Of a stretch of DNA of 64,000 nt, positions 17,292 to 25,354 are shown in pieces. Location of the stretch: positions 310,001-374,000 of the forward strand of contig JAAELQ010000116.1 of assembly GCA_024226515.1 (NCBI GenBank), written 5' to 3'. The translations under genes and the position numbers were made by a program. Source of the DNA: a bacterium (GTDB lineage: Bacteria > Acidobacteriota > Polarisedimenticolia > Polarisedimenticolales > Polarisedimenticolaceae). The notes beneath the pieces are model-generated. The model made no database searches. It had not been told where the DNA came from and saw nothing but the letters and a program-made list of their open reading frames with translations. The stretch's first letter is position 1. Each line of letters begins with the position of its first letter.

Positions 17292-17924
17292 ATGTCGGGC
17301 GAATACGCGCTCCACCACAATCTGCTCGCCTTCCTGAAGAAACAGACGGATACATTCGTTCTGCAACAGAGGCTCAACGGCAAGCGCCCGGTTTCGATTC
17401 GCGGCAACCACCAACTCTGGGATGGGGAGCAGCCCTACAAGTTCAATCTGAATCGGAAGACCAAGTCCCTGGAAGCCGAAGCGACGCAACAACCCTTCAA
17501 CGTCCGCTACTTACCTTGGGTGCAGCCGAAAGGCGTCTCCTTCATGAAGATCGACCCGAAGGCCCACATCGTGACGACTGCGCAGTTGAGCGGGTGCAGC
17601 ATGTTCGTTGCGCTGGTCAACGGCGAACCGTGGATGTTCCACGCGAGCGACAACTCGACGAACGTCACCAACGCCTGGTTCAAGCGGACGGCCGCCTACG
17701 AAGCCATGCGTCGCCTGGGCGGGCTCAGTTTCTGCCTGAGTCTGGAGAAGGGATGTGATGCCTACAAGAAGGGGAGCGGTGGGATCTTCTTCGGCCAGCG
17801 GGTCGTCAAGGCAACGGATGGCAAAAGCGCGTGGGGCTTCTACTTCTTCAATTCACTGGACGCGAAGGTGCACCGCCTGGCCTCGTCGGATCCCGGCACC
17901 AACGCGACCCTCCCGGTAGTCTGA
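17292..17924 (+). CDS. LSGC-motif protein, candidate CNF1/BLF1-like glutamine deamidase
   Basis: A protein of 210 residues; ATG 17292 has a strong AAGGAGAG site 6 bases upstream. The centre reads TTAQLSGCSMFVALVNGEPW followed by MFHASDN. This places Thr96, Cys102 and His117. In Burkholderia lethal factor 1 (211 residues) the active site is Thr88-Cys94-His106 around an LSGC motif. In CNF1 it is Cys866-His881, a 15-residue spacing identical to the one here. These enzymes deamidate glutamine in host proteins. There is no signal peptide or delivery domain. Function is inferred from motif geometry only. Confidence 0.55.
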   Translation: MSGEYALHHNLLAFLKKQTDTFVLQQRLNGKRPVSIRGNHQLWDGEQPYKFNLNRKTKSLEAEATQQPFNVRYLPWVQPKGVSFMKIDPKAHIVTTAQLSGCSMFVALVNGEPWMFHASDNSTNVTNAWFKRTAAYEAMRRLGGLSFCLSLEKGCDAYKKGSGGIFFGQRVVKATDGKSAWGFYFFNSLDAKVHRLASSDPGTNATLPVV

Positions 17925-18037
17925 TGAAGTGAGACGGGACCCCGCGCGACGGACCTCAGGCCGTTCTGTCCGCAGCGGCGCCTACGATACGGTAGCGAGC
18001 ATCCCACGCATGGAATGCGGCTTCCCGAGGTGAAACC

Positions 18038-20374
18038 ATGAAACGCAACACCCGGCAGTTCTCGCCTCGATCCGGACTGGCCGGCCTGCTCATGCTGACC
18101 GTCGCCTGCGTGGCGTCCTACGCCGCGCACACCCCCGACCCTTTCACGGTGACGATTGCGGGAAGTCTCCAGGACGAGCTGGGCTGCCCCGGGGACTGGC
18201 AACCCGCTTGTGCGGCAACCCGGCTGAACTACGACGCGGACGACGACGTCTGGCAGGCCGTGTTCTCCATGCCGGCCGGAAGTTGGGAGTACAAGGTTCC
18301 GCTCAACGACTCTTGGACCGAGAACTACGGTGCGGGCGCCGTGCAGGACGGCCCGAACATCCCCCTGAGCGTTGCCGCTCCCGTCGACGTCAAGTTCTAC
18401 TACGACCACGAGACGCACTGGGCCACCGACGACGTCAACTCGATCATCGCGACGGCCGCCGGGAGCTTCCAGAGCGAGATGGGATGCACGGGAGATTGGC
18501 AGCCCTGGTGCCTGCGCAGCTGGCTGCAGGATCCGGACCGCGACGGTGTTTACTCGTTCCGTACGCGGCGTATTCCCGCGGGTTCGTATGAGGGCAAGGT
18601 GGCCATCGACGAGGGCTGGGACGAGAACTACGGCGCCGGCGGAGCTCCGGGCGGCGCGAACATCCCGTTCACGGTCCCCGCCGACTGCGTCGAGATGCTG
18701 TTCGAGTTCGACTCCGCGACGAAGCTGCTGACCGTAGCACCGGTGCCGGCGCCCGCCGAGCCGGGCTCGGTGACGATCGCGGGCAGCTTCCAGCAAGAGC
18801 TGGGTTGTCCCGGCGACTGGCAGTCCGACTGCGCAGCGACGCACCTGACGTTCGACGCCGAGGATACCGTCTGGCAGGAGACGTTCAGCATTCCCGCGGG
18901 GGGCTGGGAGTACAAGGCCGCGCTCAACGACTCGTGGGACGAAAACTACGGCGCCAACGCTCAACGCGACGGGCCGAACATCGGCATGACGCTGGGAGCA
19001 CCCACCCAGGTCAAGTTCTACTACGACCACCGGACCCACTGGATTGCGGACGACGTCAACGCGACGATCGCCACGGTTGCCGGCAGCTTTCAGTCCGAGC
19101 TCGGCTGCTCGGGGGACTGGCAGCCCTGGTGCCTGCGCAGCTGGTTGCAGGATCCCGAAGGAGACGGGTTCTACGGCGCGACGGCGATTCTCCCGGCCGG
19201 GAGCTTCGAGGCCAAGGTGGCCCACAACGAGTCGTGGATTGAGAACTACGGCGAAGGCGGCGCTCCGGACGGGGCGAACATCCCCTTCACGGTACCGGTT
19301 GCGTGTAGCACGGTGTCGTTCGTCTACGACGCCACGACCCATCAGCTGACCATCACGGCTGAAGGCGACAATTGTCCGGGCATCGAGAACCCGGATCAGA
19401 CCGATACCGACGGTGACGGTGCGGGCGATGCATGCGACGATGACGACGACAACGACGGCGTGACGGATCCCGTTGACGGGGATCCCACCGATCCCAACGT
19501 GTGCCGCGACCTCGATGCCGACACCTGCGACGACTGCACGCTGACCGGCGCAGACGGGAGTGGAGGGAACACCGTCGACGACGGCGACGACGGCGACGCC
19601 GACGGGCTGTGCGATGCCGGAGACGAGCTCTTCCTCTCGGTGGCCCAGCTGCAGATCGTCCAAACGGTCCTGTACCCGCAGCGCGTTTACCACGACGATC
19701 CCCCCGGGCCGGGTGGCATCGTGCCGGCGTTCCCGAACGAGCTTCCGGGCACTACGAACCTCGACGCTCTCGATGTCATCGATCCGGATACCTACAAGTT
19801 CAGCGTGACGTCGTCGGCGTTCATCTTCGGGTCGGGCGGTTTCTTGATTCTCTCACCCGCCAACGTCTACATGCGGGATGCGGGCGGCGCGATCACCGTC
19901 GACCTCGACTGGTCGGCCGAGGGGATCAACCTGTCGAGTCTGAACGCGTTGGACATGATCGACGCAAACACGTACCTGTTCTCGGTCGACTCGGCTCAGG
20001 TGGTGCTGGACGGCACGGGCGCGGCCCGCGTGTTGTACCCGTCCCGCGTCTACATCTTTGACCGAACGACGAGGGCGATCGAGGAGTTGCTCGACGCGTC
20101 GGTGCTGGGTATGGCGAACGTCGATGGCATCGACCTGCTGCCCGACGGCCGCGTTGCGCTGTCTGCGGCCGCGCAGGGAATCGTGTCGTTGCCCGGAGGG
20201 GTGATGCTGGTGCATCCGGCCCGCGTCTACATCAGCGACCCGTGCGCGTCCGGCCCCGACCTGATCGAGGCCTACGACGGACCGTCGACCCGGCTGCTGC
20301 GCATCGACGGAATGACGATGATCGTGCCGGAGGCCGGCCCCGGCGGGGAGCCAACGCAAGCTTGCCCCCCGTAG
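18038..20374 (+). CDS. secreted protein with four X25 (starch-binding-like) modules, TSP3 repeats and a repeat C-terminus
   Basis: A protein of 778 residues with a signal peptide (LAGLLMLTVACVASYAA). Four tandem modules at about residues 36-130, 137-235, 244-345 and 350-445 each carry VAGSxQxELGCxGDWQ, a D-rich loop, LPAGSxExKVAxNxSWxENYG and GANIPF. This is the X25 module found beside amylopullulanases. Residues about 448-520 are acidic thrombospondin type-3 calcium loops (DNCPGIENPDQTDTDGDGAG, then CDDDDDNDG). The last 250 residues contain about four copies of a segment ending in LYPxRVY/LSPxNVY. No glycosidase domain is present, so it may be a binding or surface-anchoring protein. Confidence 0.78.
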   Translation: MKRNTRQFSPRSGLAGLLMLTVACVASYAAHTPDPFTVTIAGSLQDELGCPGDWQPACAATRLNYDADDDVWQAVFSMPAGSWEYKVPLNDSWTENYGAGAVQDGPNIPLSVAAPVDVKFYYDHETHWATDDVNSIIATAAGSFQSEMGCTGDWQPWCLRSWLQDPDRDGVYSFRTRRIPAGSYEGKVAIDEGWDENYGAGGAPGGANIPFTVPADCVEMLFEFDSATKLLTVAPVPAPAEPGSVTIAGSFQQELGCPGDWQSDCAATHLTFDAEDTVWQETFSIPAGGWEYKAALNDSWDENYGANAQRDGPNIGMTLGAPTQVKFYYDHRTHWIADDVNATIATVAGSFQSELGCSGDWQPWCLRSWLQDPEGDGFYGATAILPAGSFEAKVAHNESWIENYGEGGAPDGANIPFTVPVACSTVSFVYDATTHQLTITAEGDNCPGIENPDQTDTDGDGAGDACDDDDDNDGVTDPVDGDPTDPNVCRDLDADTCDDCTLTGADGSGGNTVDDGDDGDADGLCDAGDELFLSVAQLQIVQTVLYPQRVYHDDPPGPGGIVPAFPNELPGTTNLDALDVIDPDTYKFSVTSSAFIFGSGGFLILSPANVYMRDAGGAITVDLDWSAEGINLSSLNALDMIDANTYLFSVDSAQVVLDGTGAARVLYPSRVYIFDRTTRAIEELLDASVLGMANVDGIDLLPDGRVALSAAAQGIVSLPGGVMLVHPARVYISDPCASGPDLIEAYDGPSTRLLRIDGMTMIVPEAGPGGEPTQACPP
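18146..19358 (+). repeat. two ~600-base direct repeats encoding pairs of X25 modules
   Basis: Bases about 18146-18745 and 18767-19358 are diverged direct repeats. Each encodes an A-type module (CAATRL/CAATHL form) followed by a B-type module (PWCLRSWLQDP form). The phrase tggcagccctggtgcctgcg recurs exactly near 18498 and 19119. The A-B-A-B order shows duplication of a two-module unit rather than of single modules. Confidence 0.7.
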
Positions 20375-20424
20375 CAAGACGGCAAGATGCGACCCCTGGC
20401 GCGACGGGTTGCGCGTTACATCAC

Positions 20425-20447
20425 GATCGTCACGTGTGACGACGATC
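20425..20447. terminator. weak hairpin between convergent genes
   Basis: The 99-base gap between the X25 protein and the usher contains GATCGTCAC-GT-GTGACGACGATC. It is an inverted repeat with a 3-base asymmetry and a tiny loop. It lies between convergent stops but has no T-tract, so terminator function is only possible. Confidence 0.25.
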
Positions 20448-20473
20448 TGATCATGCGATCCGGATGCCGGAAG

Positions 20474-23008
20474 CTACTCGGCGTTGACGATCAGATTCTG
20501 GTCGAACAGGAATTCGTCGACCTCGATGAGACGCGAGGCCATCTCACGATCCGGCCAGTCGTCGTGCACCGCACGTAACTTGTAGATGCCGGGCGTGATT
20601 CCGTCGATGCGGAACAGGCCGAACCGATCCGAGGTGCAAGTACCGACGACCCTGCCCGCATCGTCGAGCAACTCGATGACGATGCCCACCAGCGGCTGCC
20701 GGGTCCAGTCGGTCAGCCGTCCGGCAATGCCGAGCTGGGGCTGCGTCTCGAAGTCTACGCGTGTCGTGGCGCCCCGCTCGATAGCTACCAGGTGCCGATC
20801 GCGAACCCAGCCGAGTTCGAGCGGCAGGCCCTCGGCGTCGACGGAGACGGCGTGCGTTCCGCGGGACAGGTTGCCGATGTGGAACCGTCCCGCTGAGTCG
20901 GTGCGTGCACGGATCTCGCCGTTCACGAGGATCGGGATGCCCTCGAGGGAGCCCCGCGCCGCCGACCCCCACTCCTCGCGAAAGTGCTGGGCTACGCGTA
21001 CCCGCCCGGCGAGCCCACCCACGTTGCTCGATCCGGACCCGGACGTCCTGGGAACCCAGCGTCCTGCCGCGTGACCGAGCTCGGTGATGATGCTCAGCAC
21101 GAACCGGCCCGGCGAGTCGAGGCCCTCGACGACTCGGTAGGGGAGGCTTCGGTACTCGGCGCGCAGCAGCACGCCCGGCACGAAGCGCGTGTTGGCTCCG
21201 AGCAACACACCCCAGCGGTCCGCCGAGCGCAGGATGCCGCTGGTCAGCTCGATCCCACGCGACGTCCGGGAACGGCGCGTCATCGTCAGCGAGTGCGTGG
21301 CGGGTAGCCGGTCACCGAACTCCGTCCCGACCGCCATGCGCAGCGCGCCGGAGTACAGATCTTGCGTCCACTCGACCGAGCTCAGATCCGACGAGTAGAC
21401 GCGCAGCCGAGAGCTCTGCGTGACCTGCCAGGCGCCGTGGACCAGGTAGTCACCGTAGAGGTCCGGGCGGGCGTCCAGGTACAGGCCCGAGCCCGGGGTC
21501 CAGGAGAGCGTCGGCAGGACGAACGACGCACCGCGAGCTCCGTCGAACAGGTCGCGCGCGTGCAGGCCGACTCGCAGCCGCGGCGTGAGCTGTCGCACGA
21601 CATCGACGTACCGGTCGTGCCGATCGTTCGCCGACATGCCGAGACCGGCCGGACTGCTCGTCGCGCGACCGATCATCTGCCAGCGCCGGCCGCGATGCTC
21701 CACGTCGAGCTCGTAGCCCAATGCCTGCTCTCCGGCCAGCAGACCCGCCGCCAGGACCCACGTGCGTGAGGGACGCGTGACGAAGCCGACCTGGGCCTGG
21801 GTCTGACCGAGCGCGTGCTGCGCCGCGCCCTCGACCGTCCAGCGATTCGTGACGCCGTGTCGGTAGCGGTAGAAGCCGCCGGCGTCACGCGGAGTATCGT
21901 CGCCGAACCCATCAGAGTAGGCGGCGGCGCTGCCCGCTCCGGCCACGTGCGAACTCACGCGCCGCGGCAGCATCAGGTCCGAGGCCAGCGTTGACACCTC
22001 GTGAATCTCGATCGGGATCCTCGGTCTTCCCGGTTCGAAGACCAGCATCTCGACGCGGGAGTGGCGCTGGGAGGACAGCGGCACGTCGCGGAACGCGTAG
22101 CGTCCGTCGTAGCCCACCTGTGTAACGCTCACCGGTCGGCCGTCGATGCGCAACTGAACCAGGTTGCCCGGCGTCGCCGTTCCCTGGAACGTGTCCAGCG
22201 GACGGATGCGGCGCGGCATCAGTGACCCGGAGCCGTCACGTAACAACGTGTCGTGCGAGGGATGGTCGGTCCAGGCGAACTGGGCTCCGATCAGGTCGAA
22301 GCCGTTGAGCTCGCGATGCAGCTGCATCCGCTGGCGTCCGAACGCGTAGCGCGCGCGTTGATGCCGCGTGAACCACAGCGCCTCGCGCACGACCGGCGCT
22401 CGGTGCTCGACACCCTGCACGTGAACCTCCCACAGTCCGCCGCCGAGGCGGCCATCGACGTCGAGTGTGCCGGAGGTGGAGCCGAGGTCACCCTGGCGGG
22501 TGTGCAGGATCGATGTGCGCAGGCTCGACAGTCCGTGGCGCGGCGCTTGGATCTCCGCGGCCGGCACGTCGCGATCGGGCACGCGAGGCGTGGGGCCCGG
22601 AGGGGCATCGCCCCACGGGAGCGCTACCTCGACGGAGTACGTCGAGTTGTCGAACTCGATGTCGACGTAGAGCAACTCGGCGAATCGTCGCTCGCGAACG
22701 TAGTCGACACCGCCGATCGGCACCCGGTCCGATCGCGCGAGCGCCACGGTGCCGAGCGGCGTCTCGATGAGCAACTCGTCGCCGCCGTCGGTCGATTCGA
22801 GCTCGAGCAACGCGAGCATCGGGCGCAGCGGGAGGAGATGGCCCTCGTCGTCGCGCAACACGTCCAGCGTGCCGATCTCGCGCCCGCCCTCCACCAGTCC
22901 GACGAGCCGGGGCTCCGGCTCGGACGCAGCGATGGGTAGAGCCGCGCAGCACGCGGCGAGTAGTAGACGGCCGAGCGCGCGCTCAGTCCCGGAGGTTGCG
23001 GGCCACAC
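20474..23008 (-). CDS. outer-membrane fimbrial usher
   Basis: A protein of 844 residues with a signal peptide (LGRLLLAACCAALPIAASE). It has a usher-type layout. An N-terminal domain is followed by a beta-barrel (RLGGGLWEVHVQGVEHRAP, RYAFGRQRMQLHRELNGFDL). The plug-like segment is PLDTFQGTATPGNLVQLRID with DGRYAFRDVPLSS, matching the usher pattern of 'apply to a ring of periplasmic subunits, FxxxDVP'. The C-terminus has two carboxypeptidase-regulatory-like beta-sandwiches (ILVNGEIRARTDSAGRFHIG, GIAGRLTDWTRQPLVGIVIE) in place of the classical C-terminal domains. It is the last gene of the pilus operon and overlaps the chaperone gene by 26 bases. Confidence 0.8.
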   Translation of the reverse strand: MWPATSGTERALGRLLLAACCAALPIAASEPEPRLVGLVEGGREIGTLDVLRDDEGHLLPLRPMLALLELESTDGGDELLIETPLGTVALARSDRVPIGGVDYVRERRFAELLYVDIEFDNSTYSVEVALPWGDAPPGPTPRVPDRDVPAAEIQAPRHGLSSLRTSILHTRQGDLGSTSGTLDVDGRLGGGLWEVHVQGVEHRAPVVREALWFTRHQRARYAFGRQRMQLHRELNGFDLIGAQFAWTDHPSHDTLLRDGSGSLMPRRIRPLDTFQGTATPGNLVQLRIDGRPVSVTQVGYDGRYAFRDVPLSSQRHSRVEMLVFEPGRPRIPIEIHEVSTLASDLMLPRRVSSHVAGAGSAAAYSDGFGDDTPRDAGGFYRYRHGVTNRWTVEGAAQHALGQTQAQVGFVTRPSRTWVLAAGLLAGEQALGYELDVEHRGRRWQMIGRATSSPAGLGMSANDRHDRYVDVVRQLTPRLRVGLHARDLFDGARGASFVLPTLSWTPGSGLYLDARPDLYGDYLVHGAWQVTQSSRLRVYSSDLSSVEWTQDLYSGALRMAVGTEFGDRLPATHSLTMTRRSRTSRGIELTSGILRSADRWGVLLGANTRFVPGVLLRAEYRSLPYRVVEGLDSPGRFVLSIITELGHAAGRWVPRTSGSGSSNVGGLAGRVRVAQHFREEWGSAARGSLEGIPILVNGEIRARTDSAGRFHIGNLSRGTHAVSVDAEGLPLELGWVRDRHLVAIERGATTRVDFETQPQLGIAGRLTDWTRQPLVGIVIELLDDAGRVVGTCTSDRFGLFRIDGITPGIYKLRAVHDDWPDREMASRLIEVDEFLFDQNLIVNAE

Positions 23009-23861
23009 TGGGACCCTCGGCGGAGAAGGGGATCGCGGTGTCGAGTCGCTCGCCCGAGAGTTCTCCGTTGATGTCGAGCATGTACTCGCCGGGAGGTAGC
23101 TTCCGCGCCAGGCGAGCGGTCAAGACACGCCGCGTCCCGGGCAGCACTGGGAAAGCCGGCAGCAGGCCGAAGTCGAGCACTTGCTCGGGGATCGCTTCGG
23201 CGGTCTCCTCGGGATTCACGATCTCGGTCGTTGCCGCCACACCCGGGAACTCGCTCCTGCGCCAGACCGCGAACTGGCCGCGCATGCGCACGTGCGCGTT
23301 GCCCGAACTGCCGACGTCGAAGTGAAGCAGCGGCTGCTCGGTCGAGGGGTCGAACTCGACGCCGTGTAGCGTACCCTCGCGCCGGAGGTCGCCGTAGCTC
23401 CCGTAGATCGCGACGCCTACGCGGCCGAGGACCGAAAGGGCGGCGCCGCTCCGTGCTTCCGACCGGATGGGCTTCTGTTGCATGTACACGATGGCTCGGT
23501 GCTCGCCCGCAGTGGGTTGGACGCGGGGCCGCACCGCGAAGCGGACGGACTGCGACTCGTGCGGACCGACGGTGAAGCGCAGCGGGTTGATCACGATCCA
23601 GCGGTCGAGCGCCTGCTCGCCCGCGTCGACGATCTTCAGTTGACCGTTCTCGTCGAGATCCCAGGCATAGACCGAGACCTCGATCTCGGCCGGCACGCTG
23701 CCGAAATTGAACACCTTCATCGCGTGCGTCTGCTGCCGGTCTCCGATCTCGATCTCGAATCGAGGGGGGCTGACCCCGATCGTGATCGGGGAGGCGTAGG
23801 CTGCCGCTGCGGCGCAGGCCAGGAACAACGTGACGGCGATCGGACGGATCAGGTGGGACAT
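22983..23861 (-). CDS. periplasmic pilus chaperone, PapD-like
   Basis: A protein of 292 residues. The ATG at 23861 follows an AGAGG site and begins a signal peptide (IAVTLFLACAAAAAYAS); the longer open frame upstream is the shadow of the next gene. It has an immunoglobulin-like first domain (ISPPRFEIEIGD-type start, VFNFGSVPAEIEVSVYAWD) and a subunit-binding G1-strand region (NPLRFTVGPHESQSVRFAVR). A second domain ends with LARKLPPGEYMLDINGEL. It folds pilin subunits and delivers them to the usher. It fits the alternate (non-classical) chaperone group. Confidence 0.82.
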   Translation of the reverse strand: MSHLIRPIAVTLFLACAAAAAYASPITIGVSPPRFEIEIGDRQQTHAMKVFNFGSVPAEIEVSVYAWDLDENGQLKIVDAGEQALDRWIVINPLRFTVGPHESQSVRFAVRPRVQPTAGEHRAIVYMQQKPIRSEARSGAALSVLGRVGVAIYGSYGDLRREGTLHGVEFDPSTEQPLLHFDVGSSGNAHVRMRGQFAVWRRSEFPGVAATTEIVNPEETAEAIPEQVLDFGLLPAFPVLPGTRRVLTARLARKLPPGEYMLDINGELSGERLDTAIPFSAEGPSVARNLRD

Positions 23862-23872
23862 GGGAAGACCTC

Positions 23873-24433
23873 TCAGAAGTGCGTGATCGTGACGACGACC
23901 GAGCCGCGGTACGTGCCGGCCTTGTGGATTCTCTCGAGGTTCATCTTGAACACGGCCCCGCCGGCGACGACCACGTTCCTTCCGAGAGATCCGACCTCTC
24001 GGAAGGGGATCTCGTTGATCTCGACTCGGATCGTCGAATCGGGGCTCTCGGCAAGACCGAGACGGCCCGGACGCCCCCGCAGATCGAACACCCGGTAGCT
24101 GACCCGCAGCGTGCCGTCGTCGATCGACCGACGAGGTGCCCGATAGCGCCACAGGGTAGGAACGGCCCGCGAGATGAGGGCCGGGACCGGCTGAGGCAGC
24201 GAGGCGTCCATCCGGCGCACGGACCCTCCGGGGCCGAGCAGTTCCCTCAGGCGCAGCGGTTCGAGGGCGACCTCGGCCGTGGCCACCAGGCGCGCGCCAT
24301 GGTCCACCCGGCCCGGGATGCCCTCGCCGTCGTCGCCCCTCGGATCGCCGGCCGTCACGAGCCACGGCGTCGCGGTCAGCAGTGCAATCACGCCGAGAAC
24401 GCGGGACAGGCCGTGGCCCGCCCCGCGCTTCAT
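23873..24433 (-). CDS. second pilus subunit (tip or minor fimbrial protein), putative
   Basis: A protein of 186 residues from the ATG at 24433, chosen because it follows GAGGCGAGG and gives a signal peptide (LSRVLGVIALLTATPWLVTA). An ATG at 24481 would add 16 residues. The C-terminal strand HKAGTYRGSVVVTITHF mirrors that of the major pilin (NAGLYAGGSIVITAVNL), as expected for donor-strand-exchange subunits. The middle region is unrelated to the pilin, which suggests a tip or initiator role. It sits between pilin and chaperone in the operon. The exact role is inferred from position. Confidence 0.6.
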   Translation of the reverse strand: MKRGAGHGLSRVLGVIALLTATPWLVTAGDPRGDDGEGIPGRVDHGARLVATAEVALEPLRLRELLGPGGSVRRMDASLPQPVPALISRAVPTLWRYRAPRRSIDDGTLRVSYRVFDLRGRPGRLGLAESPDSTIRVEINEIPFREVGSLGRNVVVAGGAVFKMNLERIHKAGTYRGSVVVTITHF

Positions 24434-24485
24434 GCCTCGCCTCGTGGAGTCGAGTGGCCGACCCTTGATGCCCCCCGACATGGGA

Positions 24486-25064
24486 TCAGAGGTTGACCGC
24501 AGTGATGACGATCGAGCCGCCCGCGTAGAGGCCGGCGTTGTTCACGCCGCTCATGTCGACGTTGACCGCCAGGTCGCCGCTGGCGAACGTCGACAGGCCG
24601 GTGGCGCCGAAGCTCACGCTCGAACCCGTCGGCGCGACGCCGTTCAGGTCGGTCAGCGGATTGTTTATCGTGATCGTGCCGCCGGCGCCGTTCGACAGCG
24701 TGGACGTGCTCAGCGAAACGCTCACCTGCGTCTGCTCCGCGACGCGCGAGATCGAGCGCACGGCCCAGAAGTTGTCTACGGACGCGGTCAGCGCCGCCGG
24801 ATTGTTGAAGGGAGTCGCCGTCAAGTTGCCGGACCCCGACAGGCCGTTCAGCGTGAGCGTTCCCTCGTCGACCTCGGTACCGCCGGCCAGGGCGCTGGCG
24901 AGCGCAGCTTCCGAGATGTCGAAGTTGATCGTGCCGTGGTAGTAGAGGATCACGATCGAGGGCACGTCGAACTGGATGGACGTCGCGGCCGACGCAGCAA
25001 GCGCGGGGGCCGCCGCCGTCGCGAGCATCAGGAGCACAACCAGGAGTCGCTTCATGGGCTTCAT
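24486..25064 (-). CDS. major pilin subunit of the chaperone-usher pilus
   Basis: A protein of 192 residues from ATG 25064 (GAAGAGGAATCC upstream). The signal peptide is RLLVVLLMLATAAAPALAAS. The mature part is Gly/Ser/Thr-rich with predicted beta strands and no cysteine. Its C-terminal segment NAGLYAGGSIVITAVNL has alternating hydrophobics typical of the strand completed by the chaperone. As first gene of the operon with the best ribosome site it is probably the abundant rod subunit. Sequence family (spore-coat-U-like or alpha-type) is not resolved. Confidence 0.65.
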   Translation of the reverse strand: MKPMKRLLVVLLMLATAAAPALAASAATSIQFDVPSIVILYYHGTINFDISEAALASALAGGTEVDEGTLTLNGLSGSGNLTATPFNNPAALTASVDNFWAVRSISRVAEQTQVSVSLSTSTLSNGAGGTITINNPLTDLNGVAPTGSSVSFGATGLSTFASGDLAVNVDMSGVNNAGLYAGGSIVITAVNL

Positions 25065-25354
25065 GGATTCCTCTTCGTAGTTCAGTTGCCGTTCCGTGTC
25101 GTACGAAAGCCAAACTCGTGCCAGCCTCACCAGAATTAGAAAACCCCGCATCGAGGGGGGGTGATTTTATAAGTTTTGTTCTTTTTTTAGTGTTACCGGC
25201 TGACACTCGACGGCAGCGCGCGATTGCGAATCTGGCACAGGTTGGCACCGCGACCGGGCCCGATTGGCGAGGGCTTTCGGGTGTGCGAGTAACGGAAGAG
25301 CGCGGCCGAATCTCGATCCGTGTCCCCGAGTCGGGGGACGCTCCGAGTGCGGAG
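25065..25354. promoter_or_regulatory. AT-rich intergenic region before the pilus operon
   Basis: This 290-base gap holds the only AT-rich patch nearby (25139-25192). On the minus strand TATAAAAT at about 25165-25172 could be a -10 box for the pilin operon. It is followed by CCCC-TCGATGC-GGGG-TTTTC at 25139-25158, a short 4-base-stem hairpin with a T-run. That hairpin could terminate transcription from pilX or attenuate the pilin transcript. No convincing -35 box was found. Confidence 0.3.

Noticed and set aside
17840..19693. 617-residue minus-strand open frame opposite the X25 protein
   Set aside because: Repetitive RxVxVGxV composition mirrors the X25 repeats on the other strand; no ribosome site or domain.
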